Shown piece by piece: positions 62,068 to 64,000 of a stretch of DNA of 64,000 bases. Below the pieces are notes generated by a model. It was not told the origin of the DNA, searched no databases, and worked only from the letters and a program-made list of their open reading frames with translations. Source of the stretch: Gilliamella apicola (GTDB lineage Bacteria > Pseudomonadota > Gammaproteobacteria > Enterobacterales > Orbaceae); NCBI RefSeq assembly GCF_000599985.1, contig NZ_CP007445.1:2046001-2110000 (forward strand). Reading direction: 5' to 3'. The translations under genes and the position numbers were made by a program. Each line of letters starts with the position of its first letter. Within the stretch, counting starts at the first letter, position 1.

Positions 62068-63568
62068 TGACTTTCTCCTGTGCTTTGCCAACGGCTGCTG
62101 CCATAAGTTTTTCTTGTGTTGCGTCACGAATTGAAAATTCACCAGTCACGGTGCCTTCGTAAATAACTAAAATTCTATCGCTCATACCTAATACTTCAGG
62201 CATATCAGATGAAACCAAGATGACGCTCAAACCTTGCTGTTTAAATTGATTTATTAGTTGGTATATCTCTTTTTTAGCGCCTACATCGACCCCTCGCGTT
62301 GGTTCATCTAATATTAAGATACTTGGTCGCATCATTAACCCTTTAGCAATAGCAACTTTTTGTTGATTACCACCTGATAAGAGCCCAATAATTTGATTAA
62401 TTGAGGGAGTTTTGATATTAAATAGACCAACAAAATCGTCAACAGATTTTTGCTCATTTTTAAGTTGTAATTTGCCAAACTGATTAACAAAATAGTTTAA
62501 TGCATTTAGTGACATATTGTCCTTAACGGACATCCCTAAAATAAGTCCGTCTCGTTTTCGGTCTTCAGAAATATAGACAATGCCGTGGTTTAATCCATCT
62601 GATGGCGAATTCGTTTTTATTGTTTTACCTTTAAGTATAATAGAACCAGATTTTGCAGGATTGGCACCATAAATCATTTTCATTAATTCAGTCCGCCCAG
62701 CACCCATTAAACCAGAAACACCAAGGATCTCGCCTTCATGAAGTTTAAAACTTATATTGTTTACACCTGCCCCGCTAAGATTTTTAACTTGCAGCGTTAT
62801 GCCTCCACGTTCTTTACTGATGCGAGGATATTGTTCTTCAAGTTTTCGTCCTACCATCATTTCAATAAGAGAGTTTTCATCTAGTTCTGCAACTGTCTTT
62901 TCCCCAATAAATTGTCCATCACGTAAAACGGTAACATCATCACAAATTTCAAAAATTTCTTTTAATCGATGAGAAATATAAACAATTCCACAATTTTGCT
63001 GTTTTAATTTGCGAATAACTTCAAATAATGATGCTGTTTCAGTTTCGGTAAGTGCATCAGTAGGTTCGTCCATGATAATAACTTTGGAATTAAAGCTAAG
63101 AACTTTGGCTATTTCAACCATCTGCTGCTCACCTATCGACAATTCACTGATAAGCTTACGACTATCATAAGTTAAATGTAGTTCGGCTAATAATTTGTCA
63201 GCTTGGTCATAGGTTTTTTTCCAATCTATACAGCCAAATTTATTAGTAAACTCTCGACCTAAAAATATATTTTCGGCAATAGTAAGTTGTGGTATTAAAT
63301 TTAACTCTTGATGAATGATACCGATACCTGCTTCTTGTGATGATTTTGGTCCTTTAAAGTTTACTTTGTTACCTAAGTAAATAATTTCACCATCATCCTT
63401 TGAGTATATTCCAGTTAACACTTTCATTAGGGTTGATTTTCCGGCACCATTTTCACCGATCAAAGCCATTACTCGACCTGCTCGGACATTTAGATTTGCA
63501 CCTGTTAATGCTTTTACGCCGGGGAATGATTTATGAATATTAATAAGTTGTAATAAATTATCGTGCAT
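62054..63568 (-). CDS. rbsA: Ribose ABC transporter ATP-binding protein RbsA
   Basis: 504 residues with two fused nucleotide-binding domains. First NBD: Walker [13 protein letters not shown], signature [13 protein letters not shown], Walker [12 protein letters not shown]. Second NBD: degenerate Walker [13 protein letters not shown], signature [15 protein letters not shown], Walker [16 protein letters not shown]. This duplicated arrangement is typical of sugar importers of the RbsA/MglA/XylG class. Coupled to rbsC by a 14-bp overlap; 51 bp after rbsD. Confidence 0.96.
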   Translation of the reverse strand: MHDNLLQLINIHKSFPGVKALTGANLNVRAGRVMALIGENGAGKSTLMKVLTGIYSKDDGEIIYLGNKVNFKGPKSSQEAGIGIIHQELNLIPQLTIAENIFLGREFTNKFGCIDWKKTYDQADKLLAELHLTYDSRKLISELSIGEQQMVEIAKVLSFNSKVIIMDEPTDALTETETASLFEVIRKLKQQNCGIVYISHRLKEIFEICDDVTVLRDGQFIGEKTVAELDENSLIEMMVGRKLEEQYPRISKERGGITLQVKNLSGAGVNNISFKLHEGEILGVSGLMGAGRTELMKMIYGANPAKSGSIILKGKTIKTNSPSDGLNHGIVYISEDRKRDGLILGMSVKDNMSLNALNYFVNQFGKLQLKNEQKSVDDFVGLFNIKTPSINQIIGLLSGGNQQKVAIAKGLMMRPSILILDEPTRGVDVGAKKEIYQLINQFKQQGLSVILVSSDMPEVLGMSDRILVIYEGTVTGEFSIRDATQEKLMAAAVGKAQEKVNVAK

Positions 63569-63619
63569 AAATTCCTCATCGCTTAATTAAAACAATACAA
63601 ACTTTTTATGTAACGATAT

Positions 63620-64000
63620 TTAAAAAATGACTCCTGATTGCAAAATAATATTTGCAAATGGCGTACACTCTCCCGTTCGTATAACTGCTTTGCAATTATA
63701 TGTTTGTTTTTTTAGCATTTCATGAGGAAAGAAAGTAATTTCAATTTCATTGTTCTGAATTTGTTCAAGTTGACTAATTCGTTCTAAAATTCTCCCCAGA
63801 ATTTGAGGATTTTTTTCTTTGATTTCTGTCGCAAGTATTATTCTTTCAATTTGCATATCGTGTGAAATTAATTCGAAAACTTGCATAAATGATGGAATAC
63901 CATAAGTTAATGCCAAATCAATTCGTGATGTTGTATCAGGAATAGGTAAGCCTGCATCTCCAATTGCGATTTGATCGGTATGACCCATTTTAGATAGTAT
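63620..64000 (-). CDS. rbsD: D-ribose pyranase RbsD, partial at window edge
   Basis: About 126 residues are visible, ending SGVIF. The sequence (ILSKMGHTDQIAIGDAGLPI, then TYGIPSFMQVFEL, CTPFANIILQSGV) aligns with E. coli RbsD from about residue 14, so only the first dozen or so residues and the operon promoter are beyond the window. The ATG at 63988 is internal. Interconverts pyranose and furanose forms of ribose, aiding RbsK. Confidence 0.93.
   Translation of the reverse strand: MLSKMGHTDQIAIGDAGLPIPDTTSRIDLALTYGIPSFMQVFELISHDMQIERIILATEIKEKNPQILGRILERISQLEQIQNNEIEITFFPHEMLKKQTYNCKAVIRTGECTPFANIILQSGVIF

Overview
This is an AT-rich chromosomal segment of a gammaproteobacterium. Housekeeping blocks keep enterobacterial and Pasteurellaceae-like gene order (yhdT-panF-prmA-dusB-fis, rbsDACBKR, ycbX next to zapC, greB next to tex). 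The low GC, Orbaceae-like protein sequences and an orphan type VI secretion (T6SS) island suggest an Orbales bacterium such as Gilliamella. That taxonomic call is an inference made without any database search.

Layout. 1-1666: 5' end of clpB (minus strand) with a sigma-32-like promoter, then a preQ1-I riboswitch-like leader and queD-queE. 1667-19793: accessory T6SS island. It holds vgrG, a frameshifted DUF4123 adaptor gene, a 1213-residue MIX/VasX-like putative pore-forming effector, and eight near-identical tandem genes (unit about 854 bp) for two-transmembrane proteins that are probably immunity proteins. After these come scars: a DUF6708-like fragment, a 387-bp vgrG fragment, a broken effector-like gene, and three tandem lipoprotein genes, the last one truncated. 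19794-28490: ypfJ, surE, a SET-family sugar efflux gene, zntA, birA, ycaD and murB.

29066-42066: nucleoside and nucleotide salvage cluster: deoB-deoD, nupG, add, cpdB, cdd, pdp, ushA, then the glycyl-radical pair yjjI-yjjW. Periplasmic CpdB and UshA would strip phosphates, NupG import nucleosides, Add/Cdd deaminate them, DeoD/Pdp phosphorolyse them and DeoB feed pentose phosphates inward. 42067-50297: decayed DNA, a secreted lectin-fold-like protein, tex and greB (divergent), ycbX, more decayed DNA, zapC. 50298-54046: tandem degenerate copies of the ilvC 3' flank, interrupted by an IS3-family (IS150-type) element, then ilvC. 54221-58105: yhdT-panF-prmA-dusB-fis. 58214-64000: ribose operon rbsD(partial)-A-C-B-K-R on the minus strand.

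The most notable content is the eight-gene array at 9993-16818. Its members share almost invariant N- and C-terminal cytoplasmic parts but carry a variable transmembrane block. Transmembrane types and C-terminal types are combined differently among copies, which points to recombination inside the array. This would fit a diversifying immunity repertoire against membrane-acting T6SS toxins. No T6SS structural genes, tRNA, rRNA or CRISPR array were seen in the window.
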